A stretch of 64,000 nt of DNA from Candidatus Gastranaerophilales bacterium (GTDB lineage Bacteria > Cyanobacteriota > Vampirovibrionia > Gastranaerophilales > Gastranaerophilaceae). Position 1 is the stretch's first letter. Every line of letters starts with the position of its first letter. Of this stretch, positions 25,035-32,428 are shown piece after piece. The stretch lies in NCBI GenBank assembly GCA_944323655.1, contig CALUTL010000003.1, positions 62,001 through 126,000 on the forward strand, in the 5' to 3' direction. A program made the position numbers and the translations under genes. The notes beneath the pieces are model-generated. The model saw nothing but the letters and a program-made list of their open reading frames with translations. It had not been told where the DNA came from and ran no database searches.

Positions 25035-25952
25035 ATGAAGAAGAGATTTATTTTATCGTTAATTTTAGCCCTTGCCGTTGCGAATGTTTTTTATTCACCG
25101 GCTCAAGCGGGTGTTGTGCAGAATTTGAAAACAAAAATTTCATATAACCGTGAAATTAAAAATACTCGTAATGCAATTAAAGATGTCTTTGCCAAACAAG
25201 ACGAATACACAAACAGCCACGAGCTTGAAAAACTGTCGTCTATTTATGCAGAAAACTTTGTGAACACAGACGGTTTTGACAAAAAACTTTATTTTAAGCT
25301 TATTGAAGATACCTGGGAAACTTACCCTGACATAACTTACACAACTGAAATCCGTGATATTAGAATAAACGGAAATTTTGCCGTTGTACAAACTTACGAA
25401 ACCGCCTATGCAACAACCCATGAAGTGTCTGATACTATTGATGCTTACGGAGAGTTAAGTTCAACCGCAAACAGTATGTACTATCTTCAAAAAGCCGGTT
25501 CTCAATGGGTTATTTTTGCAGAGCAGGTGCTTGACGAAAAATCTCAACTGAGATACGGAGATGCCAGATTTGTGAAAATGGATTTGAATGCCCCTAAAAT
25601 AGTCCACGCAGGAGATGAATATTCTGCCTCTCTTAATATACAGCTTGATGACGATGAAACTGCTGTTGCCTCTATTGATACCCAAGAAATTATTCATCCT
25701 ATCGGAAAACCCGAGGAAACTTTCAGAAATCTTTCCAGCCAAAATCAACTTGAAAGATTGTTTAAGGCTAATTCAAAAAATATTAACGAATATGCCACAG
25801 CCTCTATCGGTATCGCTAAAGCTGAACCTTATGATGAAAAATATTCAAAAGTTTATGTTTCAGGAATTGCATTTTTGATGACTAGAATTAACGTAATTCC
25901 CGCTAATAAATTCATAACTTTGGAGGAAGATAATGCACCGAAAACTAAGTAG
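25035..25952 (+). CDS. Secreted NTF2-like (SnoaL/DUF4440-type) protein, putative
   Basis: 305 residues. A clear signal peptide at residues 1-25 (RFILSLILALAVANVFYSPAQA) predicts export, by signal peptidase I at AQA-G. Residues about 38-160 resemble an NTF2-like fold: a helix with F-x-K-x-DEYTN, S-x-IYAENFVNTDGFDKKLYF, then strands ending in WVIFAEQVL. This layout is common in nuclear-transport-factor-2-like proteins used for binding or catalysis. The C-terminal half (160-305) is unassigned. It overlaps lspA by 20 bases, so the two are translated from one message, and the lspA ribosome-binding site lies in its end. Confidence 0.7.
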   Translation: MKKRFILSLILALAVANVFYSPAQAGVVQNLKTKISYNREIKNTRNAIKDVFAKQDEYTNSHELEKLSSIYAENFVNTDGFDKKLYFKLIEDTWETYPDITYTTEIRDIRINGNFAVVQTYETAYATTHEVSDTIDAYGELSSTANSMYYLQKAGSQWVIFAEQVLDEKSQLRYGDARFVKMDLNAPKIVHAGDEYSASLNIQLDDDETAVASIDTQEIIHPIGKPEETFRNLSSQNQLERLFKANSKNINEYATASIGIAKAEPYDEKYSKVYVSGIAFLMTRINVIPANKFITLEEDNAPKTK

Positions 25953-26397
25953 TTCCATTTATCTTATTGTTTGTTTTATCTTCTTTTTATGGGTAGATTT
26001 ATACTTTTCGGCACAAATGGTTAGACTTCTGACACACGGAATGAAAGTTTCAACACCGATTTTTGCCCTTACTTACGTTAAAAATTACGGGGCAGCTTTC
26101 AATATCCTCCAAAACTCCAGAGAAATTCTGATTATCCTATCGGTTATCGCAATTACTCTGCTTTTCGGATATGTTATCAGACATCTCAAATCTATATCCT
26201 TTAAAAGCATTTTCTTTATTGCGCTTCTGTCAGCCGGTATTGCAGGAAATCTCCACGAAAGAATTGTCTACGGATACGTGAGAGATTTTTTTGAAATCAG
26301 GGCTTTTCACTTTCCTGTTTTTAATATCTCTGATATATTTATTACAATCGGCGTCATTGCGCTTATTATACTTATCTTATTAAAGAAATCCAAGTAA
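25933..26397 (+). CDS. lspA: Lipoprotein signal peptidase
   Basis: 154 residues with four transmembrane spans, the LspA layout. The conserved motifs are YVKNYGAAFNIL, AGNLHERIVYGYVRDFFEI and FNISDIFITIGV. The two catalytic aspartates are the Asp in YVRDF and the Asp in NISD. The usual N-L-x-D-R is NLHER here (Asp to Glu), and the first-helix D-Q-x-x-K motif is weak, so the protein is divergent but keeps the catalytic pair. It cleaves lipoprotein signal peptides after lipidation in the inner membrane. GGAGG precedes ATG 25933. It overlaps the secreted protein gene and is followed by the rluD-type gene. Confidence 0.9.
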   Translation: MHRKLSSSIYLIVCFIFFLWVDLYFSAQMVRLLTHGMKVSTPIFALTYVKNYGAAFNILQNSREILIILSVIAITLLFGYVIRHLKSISFKSIFFIALLSAGIAGNLHERIVYGYVRDFFEIRAFHFPVFNISDIFITIGVIALIILILLKKSK

Positions 26398-26401
26398 ATT
26401 T

Positions 26402-27310
26402 ATGATTATCTACGTTGACGAAAATGACGAAAATACAAGATTAGACAGTTTTCTTGCCTCTGTTACAAAAGATCTGTCCAGATCTAAAATTCAAACTCTC
26501 ATCAAATCCGGAAACGTCAAGGTTAATGAAGAAATTAAAAAAACTTCTTACCTGATTAAAGAAAACGACAAGATAGAATTTGATATCCCCGAAAATGAAA
26601 CCGTAAAAATTGAACCGGAAAATCTTCCGCTTGATGTTATCTATGAAGACGAAAACATGCTTGTTGTAAATAAACCCTCCGGAATGCTTACACATCCCGC
26701 CGCAAGTCAAATCTCAGGAACATTAGTCAATGCGCTTCTTTTCAAATACGGACAAAATCTTTCTGACATCAACGGAGAATTCAGGCGCGGAATTGTTCAC
26801 AGGCTTGATAAAAACACCTCCGGACTTTTGATGATTGCTAAAAACAACAAAACCCACGAATACCTTGCCGATTTAATTAAAAAACACAAAATTACAAAAA
26901 AATACCGCACTATTGTAAAAGGAGTTTACCCGAAAGACGAAGATATTATAAACCTTCCCATCTCCCGCCACCCGACAAAACCCCATAAAATGACCGTCGC
27001 TGAAGGCGGTAAAGATAGCACTACAATTATAAAAGTTATAGAACGGTTTAAAGATGCAACTTACCTTGATGTTACTCTTGTGACCGGAAGAACTCACCAG
27101 ATTAGAGTTCATCTCAGCCACAAAGGCTTTCCCGTCTTTAATGATACACTCTACGGCGCCGGTATGGCTAACGTCAAAACCGATGAACAAGTTTTACAAT
27201 CTTATTATTTGAGGTTTACAAAACCTTTTTCTGATGAAATAATAGAGCTTGAAATTGAAACTGACGACAAGATCAAAAAGGTATTAACTTACTTAAAAAA
27301 CAGGAGTTAA
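26402..27310 (+). CDS. RluD-family 23S rRNA pseudouridine synthase
   Basis: 302 residues. An N-terminal S4 RNA-binding domain (residues about 13-60, RLDSFLASVTKDLSRSKIQTLIKSGNVKVN) precedes the RluA/RluD catalytic domain with HRLDKNTSGLLMIAK, where Asp is the catalytic residue, and GRTHQIRVHLSHKGFPVFNDTLYG near the C-terminus. It isomerises uridines in large-subunit rRNA. Length and order match RluD. lspA-rluD neighbours are common in bacteria (as lspA-rluD in Bacillus and cyanobacterial relatives). The start lies 4 bases after the lspA stop, with no clear ribosome-binding site, suggesting coupled translation. Confidence 0.93.
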   Translation: MIIYVDENDENTRLDSFLASVTKDLSRSKIQTLIKSGNVKVNEEIKKTSYLIKENDKIEFDIPENETVKIEPENLPLDVIYEDENMLVVNKPSGMLTHPAASQISGTLVNALLFKYGQNLSDINGEFRRGIVHRLDKNTSGLLMIAKNNKTHEYLADLIKKHKITKKYRTIVKGVYPKDEDIINLPISRHPTKPHKMTVAEGGKDSTTIIKVIERFKDATYLDVTLVTGRTHQIRVHLSHKGFPVFNDTLYGAGMANVKTDEQVLQSYYLRFTKPFSDEIIELEIETDDKIKKVLTYLKNRS

Positions 27311-27315
27311 ATTTT

Positions 27316-27690
27316 ATGAAATATTTATTTTGGACAATTGCATTTTTATCAACTGCCATCTGGATTTATTTTGTAGTGTCAAATTTATCCTCAACAAGCA
27401 CAATAACCCTGCTGGATAACACCCCTGCCAACATCTTGGGAACTGTTCCTATAAGATTAACCGTCAATTCCGGCTTAATGATATTTTTATTTTTTATTTT
27501 GGGTTCTTGGACCTCTATATTCTATATAAAGCCGTTCTTGATGAAATACAAAGAAAAAGAAGGTGCTTTTGAAAGAAAACTTGAGAAAACTTCCGTTTCA
27601 AGTGATGCAAACAGCGCTAAAGTTAAAGTGCTTGAAGCTAAAATTCAAACCCTTGAAAAAGCGCTTGAAAATGCACTTAAAAATAAATAA
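27316..27690 (+). CDS. Small two-span membrane protein, LapA-like topology
   Basis: 124 residues, AGGAG box before ATG 27316. Two transmembrane helices (about residues 5-22 and 52-76) are followed by a basic/charged helical tail with coiled-coil character (VKVLEAKIQTLEKALENALKNK). This is the topology of LapA/DUF1049 proteins, which act in membrane assembly processes in some bacteria, but sequence identity is not clear enough to name it. It is the last gene of the secreted protein-lspA-rluD run and ends just ahead of a strong terminator shared with rplA. Confidence 0.6.
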   Translation: MKYLFWTIAFLSTAIWIYFVVSNLSSTSTITLLDNTPANILGTVPIRLTVNSGLMIFLFFILGSWTSIFYIKPFLMKYKEKEGAFERKLEKTSVSSDANSAKVKVLEAKIQTLEKALENALKNK

Positions 27691-27711
27691 TTTTTTGTTT
27701 TCTATATTGAA

Positions 27712-27743
27712 AAAGCGCCCCTTAATAAGGAGCGCTTTAATTT
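27712..27743. terminator. Bidirectional terminator between the LapA-like gene and rplA
   Basis: AAAGCGC-CCTT (27712-27723) pairs with AAGG-GCGCTTT (27727-27738) with one mismatch. T-rich flanks on both sides serve the convergent genes. Confidence 0.75.
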
Positions 27744-27760
27744 TATATGATTTCAAGAAA

Positions 27761-28486
27761 CTATGAAACAAGTTCTTTAACTTCAGCAGCAAAGTTCTTT
27801 GGATCCAATTTAATTCCGGGTCCCATTGTTGTTGAAAGATAAACTGATTTAACAAAAGTTCCCTTTGCTGAAGACGGTTTTGCTCTCAAAACTGCATCTG
27901 CAAGAGTTGCATAGTTCTTAATCAAATCACCTTCTACAAACTGAATTTTGCCTATCGGGCAGTGAATCATACCCTGTTTATCAGCTCTGAATTCAACTTT
28001 ACCTGCTTTAGCATCTTTAACTGCTTTTGCAACATCCATTGTAACTGTTCCTGTTTTCGGGTTCGGCATCAAGCCTTTCGGACCTAAAACTCTACCTAAT
28101 TTACCGAGCATTCCCATACAATCAGGTGTTGCTATCAATGTATCAAATTCAAACCATCCGCCTGAAATTTTATCTATAATTTCTTCAGCTCCTGCGTAAT
28201 CAGCGCCTGCATCCTTTGCTTCTGTTGCTTTCGCACCTTTTGCTATAACGCATACTCTGACTGTCTTACCAAGACCTGCCGGCAATACTACAGTTGATCT
28301 TATCTGCTGATCTGCCTGGCGAACGTCGATTCCTAATCTCATATGGCATTCTACTGTTTCATTGAATTTTGCCACTTCTTTTGAGATTTCTTGTAGCTTC
28401 TTAATTGCAGCTACTGCTGTTGAAGGCTGTTCAAATCCTTCCAGCATTTCCTGCATTTTCTTTTGTTTTTTAGTTAATTTTGACAT
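27761..28486 (-). CDS. rplA: 50S ribosomal protein L1
   Basis: 241 residues, slightly longer than the common 230 at the C-terminus but with full family content: the [10 protein letters not shown] start region, [44 protein letters not shown] and a C-terminal GPGIKLDP. L1 forms the stalk near the E site and in many bacteria represses its own operon through the leader mRNA. AAAGGA precedes ATG 28486. It follows rplK and is the last gene of the secE-nusG-rplK-rplA unit, ahead of the terminator at 27712. The usual next genes, rplJ and rplL, are about 10 kb away. Confidence 0.98.
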   Translation of the reverse strand: MSKLTKKQKKMQEMLEGFEQPSTAVAAIKKLQEISKEVAKFNETVECHMRLGIDVRQADQQIRSTVVLPAGLGKTVRVCVIAKGAKATEAKDAGADYAGAEEIIDKISGGWFEFDTLIATPDCMGMLGKLGRVLGPKGLMPNPKTGTVTMDVAKAVKDAKAGKVEFRADKQGMIHCPIGKIQFVEGDLIKNYATLADAVLRAKPSSAKGTFVKSVYLSTTMGPGIKLDPKNFAAEVKELVS

Positions 28487-28535
28487 TTTTTAATCCTTTC
28501 ATGGTGTTAGCGGGTAAAACCTACCCTTCCATTTA

Positions 28536-28961
28536 CTATTCTTTTACTGTTACACCCATTGCACGGCAGGAACCTTTAATCATATTCACTGCTGCTTCCA
28601 TGGTTGTAGCGTTCAAATCGTTCATTTTGATTTTTGCAATTTCTTCCAACTGTTCTCTGGTAATTTCTGCAACTTTGTCTTTGTTCGGTACTGCTGAACC
28701 TTTTGAAAGATTTAATGCTTTTTTAATCAAAACCGGTGCCGGCGGTGATTTTGTTACAAAAGTGAAACTTCTGTCTTCATATACATCAATTACAACCGGA
28801 ATTATGTATCCCGCTTGGGATTCTGTTTTAGCGTTAAACTGTTTGCAGAAATCCATGATGTTTACACCGTGCTGACCTAAGGCAGGACCTACCGGAGGCG
28901 ACGGATTTGCTTTGCCGGCTTCAATTTGAAGCTTGATTTTTCCTACTACTTTTTTTGCCAT
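28536..28961 (-). CDS. rplK: 50S ribosomal protein L11
   Basis: 141 residues, exact family length, with the L11 signatures [37 protein letters not shown] and the C-terminal [11 protein letters not shown]11 binds the GTPase-associated centre of 23S rRNA with L10/L12 and is needed for release-factor and stringent-factor function. A perfect AAAGGAG box precedes ATG 28961. It lies between nusG and rplA on the minus strand. The 122 bases upstream (28962-29083) are non-coding and may hold a leader structure, which I could not resolve. Confidence 0.98.
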   Translation of the reverse strand: MAKKVVGKIKLQIEAGKANPSPPVGPALGQHGVNIMDFCKQFNAKTESQAGYIIPVVIDVYEDRSFTFVTKSPPAPVLIKKALNLSKGSAVPNKDKVAEITREQLEEIAKIKMNDLNATTMEAAVNMIKGSCRAMGVTVKE

Positions 28962-29083
28962 TTTTTTCTCCTTTTGTGGTACCAGCGGTTTTCTTGCGTG
29001 TAGTGACGCTTGAAAAATCCTTCCACGTTTTTGTACTTCCTGACTGCATTTGACTTATTTCTAAGCCTAAACAGCCGTTTTTA

Positions 29084-29722
29084 TTATAATTTGTTTATTT
29101 GTTTGTATTCCAATTCAACAGGCGTTTCTCGTCCGAATATTGATACATTTGCACGAAGCTTTGATTTATCCGGATATACTTCAATGATATCCGCAACAAA
29201 GTCTGCAAAAGGCCCTGATATAATTCTGACCTTATCTCCGGCTTTAACATCAAGTTCGATTTTCTGAGATTGTGATGTTGATCTGTGAATAATCTTTTTA
29301 ATTTCGCTGTCACGCGCAGGAATCGGCTTTTTAGCAGAACCTACAAACTTCGTAACACCTGCTGTGTGGCGAACGACATACCAGCTGTCTTCATCCATTA
29401 TCATTTCTACAAGAACATAGCCAGGGAAAATCTTTTCTTCTCTTTCCTGTTTCTTTCCGCCTTTCATCTGGGTAACTGTCTTTTGCGGAACCTCTACACG
29501 AAAGATTTTTTCACCCATGTTCATGTATTCTATACGTTTTTCAAGGTTTACTTTAACTTTATTTTCATGTCCAGTTACTGTATGAACGATATACCAGCGC
29601 TTTTGATTCTTTTTTGCTTCTTTCTTTTCTTCTTCTGCGCGGGCTTGGGCTTCCGCTTCTGCCGCTTCAGCTTTTACATCTTCATTCAGTTGTTCTTCCA
29701 TTGATTTTTCTCTTTTTGCCAT
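29084..29722 (-). CDS. nusG: Transcription termination/antitermination factor NusG
   Basis: 212 residues. An acidic/Ala-rich extension (residues 1-40, EAEAQARAEEEKKEAKK) precedes the NGN domain (RWYIVHTVTGHENKV, IFPGYVLVEM, SWYVVRHTAGVTKFVG) and the C-terminal KOW domain (AGDKVRIISGPFADFVADIIEVYPDKSKLRA). NusG binds RNA polymerase to modulate elongation and Rho termination and links it to the ribosome. AAGGTGG precedes ATG 29722. The gene sits between secE and rplK, the canonical bacterial order. The N-terminal extension is longer than in E. coli but common in cyanobacteria-type NusG. Confidence 0.97.
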   Translation of the reverse strand: MAKREKSMEEQLNEDVKAEAAEAEAQARAEEEKKEAKKNQKRWYIVHTVTGHENKVKVNLEKRIEYMNMGEKIFRVEVPQKTVTQMKGGKKQEREEKIFPGYVLVEMIMDEDSWYVVRHTAGVTKFVGSAKKPIPARDSEIKKIIHRSTSQSQKIELDVKAGDKVRIISGPFADFVADIIEVYPDKSKLRANVSIFGRETPVELEYKQINKL

Positions 29723-29749
29723 AAGCCACCTTTATGTTTTACATTCGGA

Positions 29750-29980
29750 TTACTTTATAAGTCCCAACACACCTTTAAATATTATATCCATCAGATAAAC
29801 TGCAACCGTAAACACAAATACTATCACGATTACAAAAACCGTTTCGGCAAATACCTTACGTCTTTCGGGCCAGCTTATTTTGCCCCATTCGGATCTAACA
29901 CCTTTAAAGTATGTTTTTACTCCGTTTACAAATTCTGATGATTTTCCCAACTGTTGGGAGGAATTTTCATTTCCTATCAT
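29750..29980 (-). CDS. secE: Preprotein translocase subunit SecE
   Basis: 76 residues. One transmembrane helix near the C-terminus (about residues 47-70) follows the signature amphipathic segment VRSEWGKISWPERRKVFAET (the K-I-x-W-P motif). This is the single-span short SecE of Firmicutes/cyanobacterial type. SecE clamps SecY in the translocon. An AAGGAAA box precedes ATG 29980. It heads the protein-coding part of the secE-nusG-rplK-rplA unit, downstream of tRNA-Trp and rpmG. Confidence 0.96.
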   Translation of the reverse strand: MIGNENSSQQLGKSSEFVNGVKTYFKGVRSEWGKISWPERRKVFAETVFVIVIVFVFTVAVYLMDIIFKGVLGLIK

Positions 29981-30005
29981 TGTGGTTTCCTTATTGTTTT
30001 AAAAT

Positions 30006-30078
30006 CGCGCCCTGAAGGACTCGAACCCTCGACATCCGGTTTTGGAGACCGACGTTCTACCAACTGAACTAAGGACGC
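30006..30078 (-). tRNA. tRNA-Trp (anticodon CCA)
   Basis: On the minus strand the acceptor GCGTCCT pairs with AGGGCGC (30007-30013), the T loop holds GTTCGAGTC, and the anticodon loop CTCCAAA gives CCA (Trp). Discriminator G at 30006; CCA is not encoded. It lies between rpmG and secE, the position of trnW in many bacteria. Confidence 0.95.
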
Positions 30079-30213
30079 TTAAACCGTGATTTCCACGGTA
30101 TTTTTGCCTCTTGAATTATTCGACTTTCACGCTGTTTGTTATGCAATTTTCAGTAAAATTGCATCCTTGTCCAACATTTTGAACACTTTCGGACTTTTTA
30201 AACCTTTTATTTA

Positions 30214-30381
30214 CTACTTGGTTTCTTTGTGTTTTGTGTGTTTTTTGCAAGTCGGGCAGTATTTGTTTAATTCAAGTCTTTCTTTAATGTTCTTTTTGTT
30301 TTTTGTTGTTGTGTAGTTTCTTTCCTTGCAGTCTTCGCAAGCCATTACTACCATTCTGTCATTTTTTCCTTTGATTCCCAT
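30214..30381 (-). CDS. rpmG: 50S ribosomal protein L33
   Basis: 55 residues, found by reading the minus strand; it is too short to appear in a length-filtered search. The peptide begins [20 protein letters not shown] and ends with [17 protein letters not shown]. The two Cys pairs (C-x2-C at about residues 15-18 and C-x2-C at about 43-46) make this the zinc-binding form of L33. It belongs to the 50S subunit near the E site. GGAAA lies upstream of the ATG at 30381. It heads the rpmG-tRNA-Trp-secE-nusG-rplK-rplA run, the standard order in many bacteria. Confidence 0.95.
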   Translation of the reverse strand: MGIKGKNDRMVVMACEDCKERNYTTTKNKKNIKERLELNKYCPTCKKHTKHKETK

Positions 30382-30445
30382 TGCTGTTATTTCCTTTTTT
30401 ATTAAACTTTCAACGGTTGTACCTATTTCAAAACCTTTTTAAAAT

Positions 30446-30469
30446 AGAATGTGAGGGGTTTCACATTCT
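30446..30469 (-). promoter_or_regulatory. Leader hairpin upstream of rpmG
   Basis: AGAATGTGA and TCACATTCT form a perfect 9-bp stem around a six-base loop, about 65 bases before rpmG. It probably lies in the 5' leader of the ribosomal unit; a regulatory role is not shown. Confidence 0.4.
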
Positions 30470-30550
30470 AATTAATCGGCTTACCATAACATAATATAAC
30501 AAAAATAAATAAATGCAAACAAATGTAAACAAATACTAACAGAAATTAAA

Positions 30551-30582
30551 AAAAGAACCGCTTTTTAAAAGCAGTTCTTTTT
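30551..30582 (-). terminator. Terminator after the coiled-coil protein gene
   Basis: AAAGAAC-GCTTTT (30552-30565) pairs with AAAAGC-GTTCTTT (30567-30580) with one mismatch and T runs on both strands; it lies just beyond the stop at 30605 on the minus strand. Confidence 0.7.
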
Positions 30583-30604
30583 ATCTTTAATCTTCATATT
30601 ATTA

Positions 30605-31207
30605 CTATCTATTACTTGATGCGTAATCTTGTGAACCGTTTCTTAACTCGTAAGAACTCGGTAGGTCGTAATTGCTGTACGAATCCGCACGCAATTTTTC
30701 CATATAAACCTGACCGTTCTTAACTACTTGCTGAAGCTGAGTCAAATCACGTTCAAGATTTGTTAAAACCTGTTCTGCGTAAATTTCTGCGCCTTCTCTT
30801 GTTTTCATAGCATCTTCTGTTGCTTTAAGTCTGATATTATCAGCTTCTTCAAGAGCTTTGCGCTTCAACTCTTCGCATTCTTCCTGAACTTGTGTTCTGA
30901 TTCTGTTTCCTTCACGTTCCAATGCTTTCAAAAAGTCAGCTTCCGAAAGTTTTCTGTCAGCCTCTGCCTGAGCATCTGCTATAATCTTTTCAGCCTTTTG
31001 CTGTGCTTCTGCCTGCATTTCATCACGTCTTCTCAAAAATGCCCTTGCTTCCTGTACTTCTACCGGCAAGGATCTGTATATTTTATCAATTAACGCTTCG
31101 ATTTCTTTCGGCTTTGCTAGAACAAAGCGTCCGGGTATTATCGGAAAACTGTCGTCAATTGACATTTCTAACAATCTTAATAAGTCATATACGCCATTCT
31201 GTTGCAT
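30605..31207 (-). CDS. Coiled-coil protein, DivIVA/ATP-synthase-b-like
   Basis: 200 residues from ATG 31207 (MQQNGVYDLL); an ATG four codons earlier overlaps the AAAGGG ribosome-binding site. The N-terminal 45 residues are globular (FPIIPGRFVLAKPKEIEALIDKIYRSLP), then a long Ala/Glu/Lys/Arg-rich coiled coil runs from about residue 50 to 165. A short Tyr/Ser-rich tail follows. Similar proteins in cyanobacteria are annotated as ATP synthase subunit B-like or DivIVA-like and may act in cell organisation. There is no membrane helix, so it is not a true F0 b subunit. It lies next to coaD in a separate minus-strand unit. Confidence 0.7.
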   Translation of the reverse strand: MQQNGVYDLLRLLEMSIDDSFPIIPGRFVLAKPKEIEALIDKIYRSLPVEVQEARAFLRRRDEMQAEAQQKAEKIIADAQAEADRKLSEADFLKALEREGNRIRTQVQEECEELKRKALEEADNIRLKATEDAMKTREGAEIYAEQVLTNLERDLTQLQQVVKNGQVYMEKLRADSYSNYDLPSSYELRNGSQDYASSNR

Positions 31208-31311
31208 GTTACTACACATCCCTTTCTTGATAATTACATTCTACATAAGCAAAAATTAATTGTCAAACTATTTAAAAAGAATTATCAAGTATTTTAAGAT
31301 ATTTTACACAC

Positions 31312-31797
31312 CTAGTTTAAGCGAGCTTTATTTTTCATTAAAAACTCATACACGCAATCAGGCACAAACTTTGATATATCGCCGTTATTCAAGAATATTT
31401 CTTTTATTGTTCTTGAGGAAATAAAGTTATATTTCGGCTTTGTAATTAAGAATATTGTTTTTATATCACTTGACAATGCACTGTTAGCTTGAGAAAGCTG
31501 CATTTCGTACTCAAAATCGGAAACTGCCCGCAATCCCCTTAATATAACTTTTGCGCCGACTCTTTTGGCATACTCTATTGTCAAACCGTCAAAGCTGTCT
31601 ACTTCTACATTTTCAAGCTCTTTTACACTCTTCCTTATCAACTCAACTCTTTCCGCAACCGTCAAAAATGAGTTTTTTTCAGAATTTTTTGCAACCGCTA
31701 TAATTACCTTATCAAATATTTCAGCTCCGTTTTTCAATATATCAATATGCCCTTTTGTTACAGGATCAAAACTTCCGGGATAAACCGCTATTTTCAT
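31312..31797 (-). CDS. coaD: Phosphopantetheine adenylyltransferase
   Basis: 161 residues, the normal CoaD size. The nucleotidyltransferase motif T/H-x-G-H is VTKGHIDIL after the start YPGSFDP, RGLRAVSDFEYE binds substrate, and the ISSRTIKE motif near the end matches the ISSSxVRE family signature. It transfers AMP to 4'-phosphopantetheine to give dephospho-CoA. An AAAGGAAG box precedes ATG 31797. With panB, panC and panD it supplies coenzyme A in this organism. The next plus-strand region holds a small-RNA candidate. Confidence 0.97.
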   Translation of the reverse strand: MKIAVYPGSFDPVTKGHIDILKNGAEIFDKVIIAVAKNSEKNSFLTVAERVELIRKSVKELENVEVDSFDGLTIEYAKRVGAKVILRGLRAVSDFEYEMQLSQANSALSSDIKTIFLITKPKYNFISSRTIKEIFLNNGDISKFVPDCVYEFLMKNKARLN

Positions 31798-31932
31798 TTT
31801 TCTTCCTTTCCGGTTATTTTAAGCACTTAAATTATAAAATAAAAAAATTACATTTTTGTAAACTTATGTAACAAAATTTCTTCATTTTGAAATCGACTAT
31901 ATAAAAATTACTTTATTTATATATCAAAAGTC

Positions 31933-32003
31933 TATAATCTTTACTACTATAACCTACCTACACACTTACTACCTAACTTCTTTTATACAAGAAGTTTTTT
32001 TTT
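31933..32003 (+). ncRNA. Candidate small RNA with CU-rich single-stranded segment
   Basis: A perfect TATAAT (31933-31938; weak -35) is followed by about 59 bases ending in an intrinsic terminator: AACTTCTT (31975-31982) pairs with AAGAAGTT (31989-31996) and runs into nine T. No reading frame is present. The presumed transcript is C/U-rich and unpaired, with ACCTACCTACACAC (31951-31964) and CTACCT (31970-31975). Such anti-Shine-Dalgarno-like loops recall cyanobacterial Yfr1, but identity to Yfr1 is not claimed. Confidence 0.4.
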
Positions 32004-32006
32004 GCA

Positions 32007-32040
32007 TAAAAAAAGATACTTCATGATGAAGTACCTTTTT
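32007..32040 (-). terminator. Terminator after the DUF2582-like gene
   Basis: On the minus strand GGTACTTCAT-CATGAAGTATC forms an 8-bp stem (32015-32032) followed by TTTTTTT, just beyond the stop at 32061. Confidence 0.65.
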
Positions 32041-32060
32041 AAACTTTTAATCTTCGCTGA

Positions 32061-32270
32061 CTATTTCAAAGATATGCTAACTGAAGAACCTCTTTTAGAA
32101 ATAGTAACTTTGTCTTCTCTAGCTAACCAGCCAAGACCCAAATCAGCGAAATTACCTTTAAGATCTAAGTCTTTTTTCATTTTTGCAAATGTTGATTTAC
32201 CGTTGTTTGATGATAAATAGTTGTAAATTTCTCCTGCTGATTGTCCGATTTGATCTTGTAATTCTTGCAT
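32061..32270 (-). CDS. DUF2582-like winged-helix protein
   Basis: 69 residues from ATG 32270; GGAGG is 5 bases upstream, so the longer GTG start at 32282 is rejected. The peptide has the DUF2582 pattern: IGQSAGEIYNYLS, a helix with K-STFAKMKKDL, GLGWLAREDKV and a beta-wing ending in SVSISLK. The fold is a small winged helix that probably binds DNA or a partner; similar short proteins are found across Bacteroidota, Firmicutes and cyanobacterial relatives. It is a single-gene unit with a terminator directly downstream. Confidence 0.75.
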   Translation of the reverse strand: MQELQDQIGQSAGEIYNYLSSNNGKSTFAKMKKDLDLKGNFADLGLGWLAREDKVTISKRGSSVSISLK

Positions 32271-32428
32271 TTCTACCTCCACTCTTTTGCAATGCTTTAT
32301 TATTAATCCTTTACAAGAATTATATTAGTTTAAATTTCAAAAAAATGCAATAGTTTAATAACATTAATTTAAATGGTATTTTTGACACTTTTTTGTGATA
32401 AAATACTACAATAAGAGGATTGATTAAG

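Noticed and set aside
25933-26397. lspA as a non-functional pseudogene because of weak motifs
   Set aside because: The two catalytic Asp (YVRDF and NISD) and the four spans are intact; the changed N-L-x-D-R to NLHER is not catalytic.
29285-29704. A 139-residue plus-strand frame opposite nusG
   Set aside because: Shadow of nusG; composition is Phe/Cys-rich and lacks a start signal.
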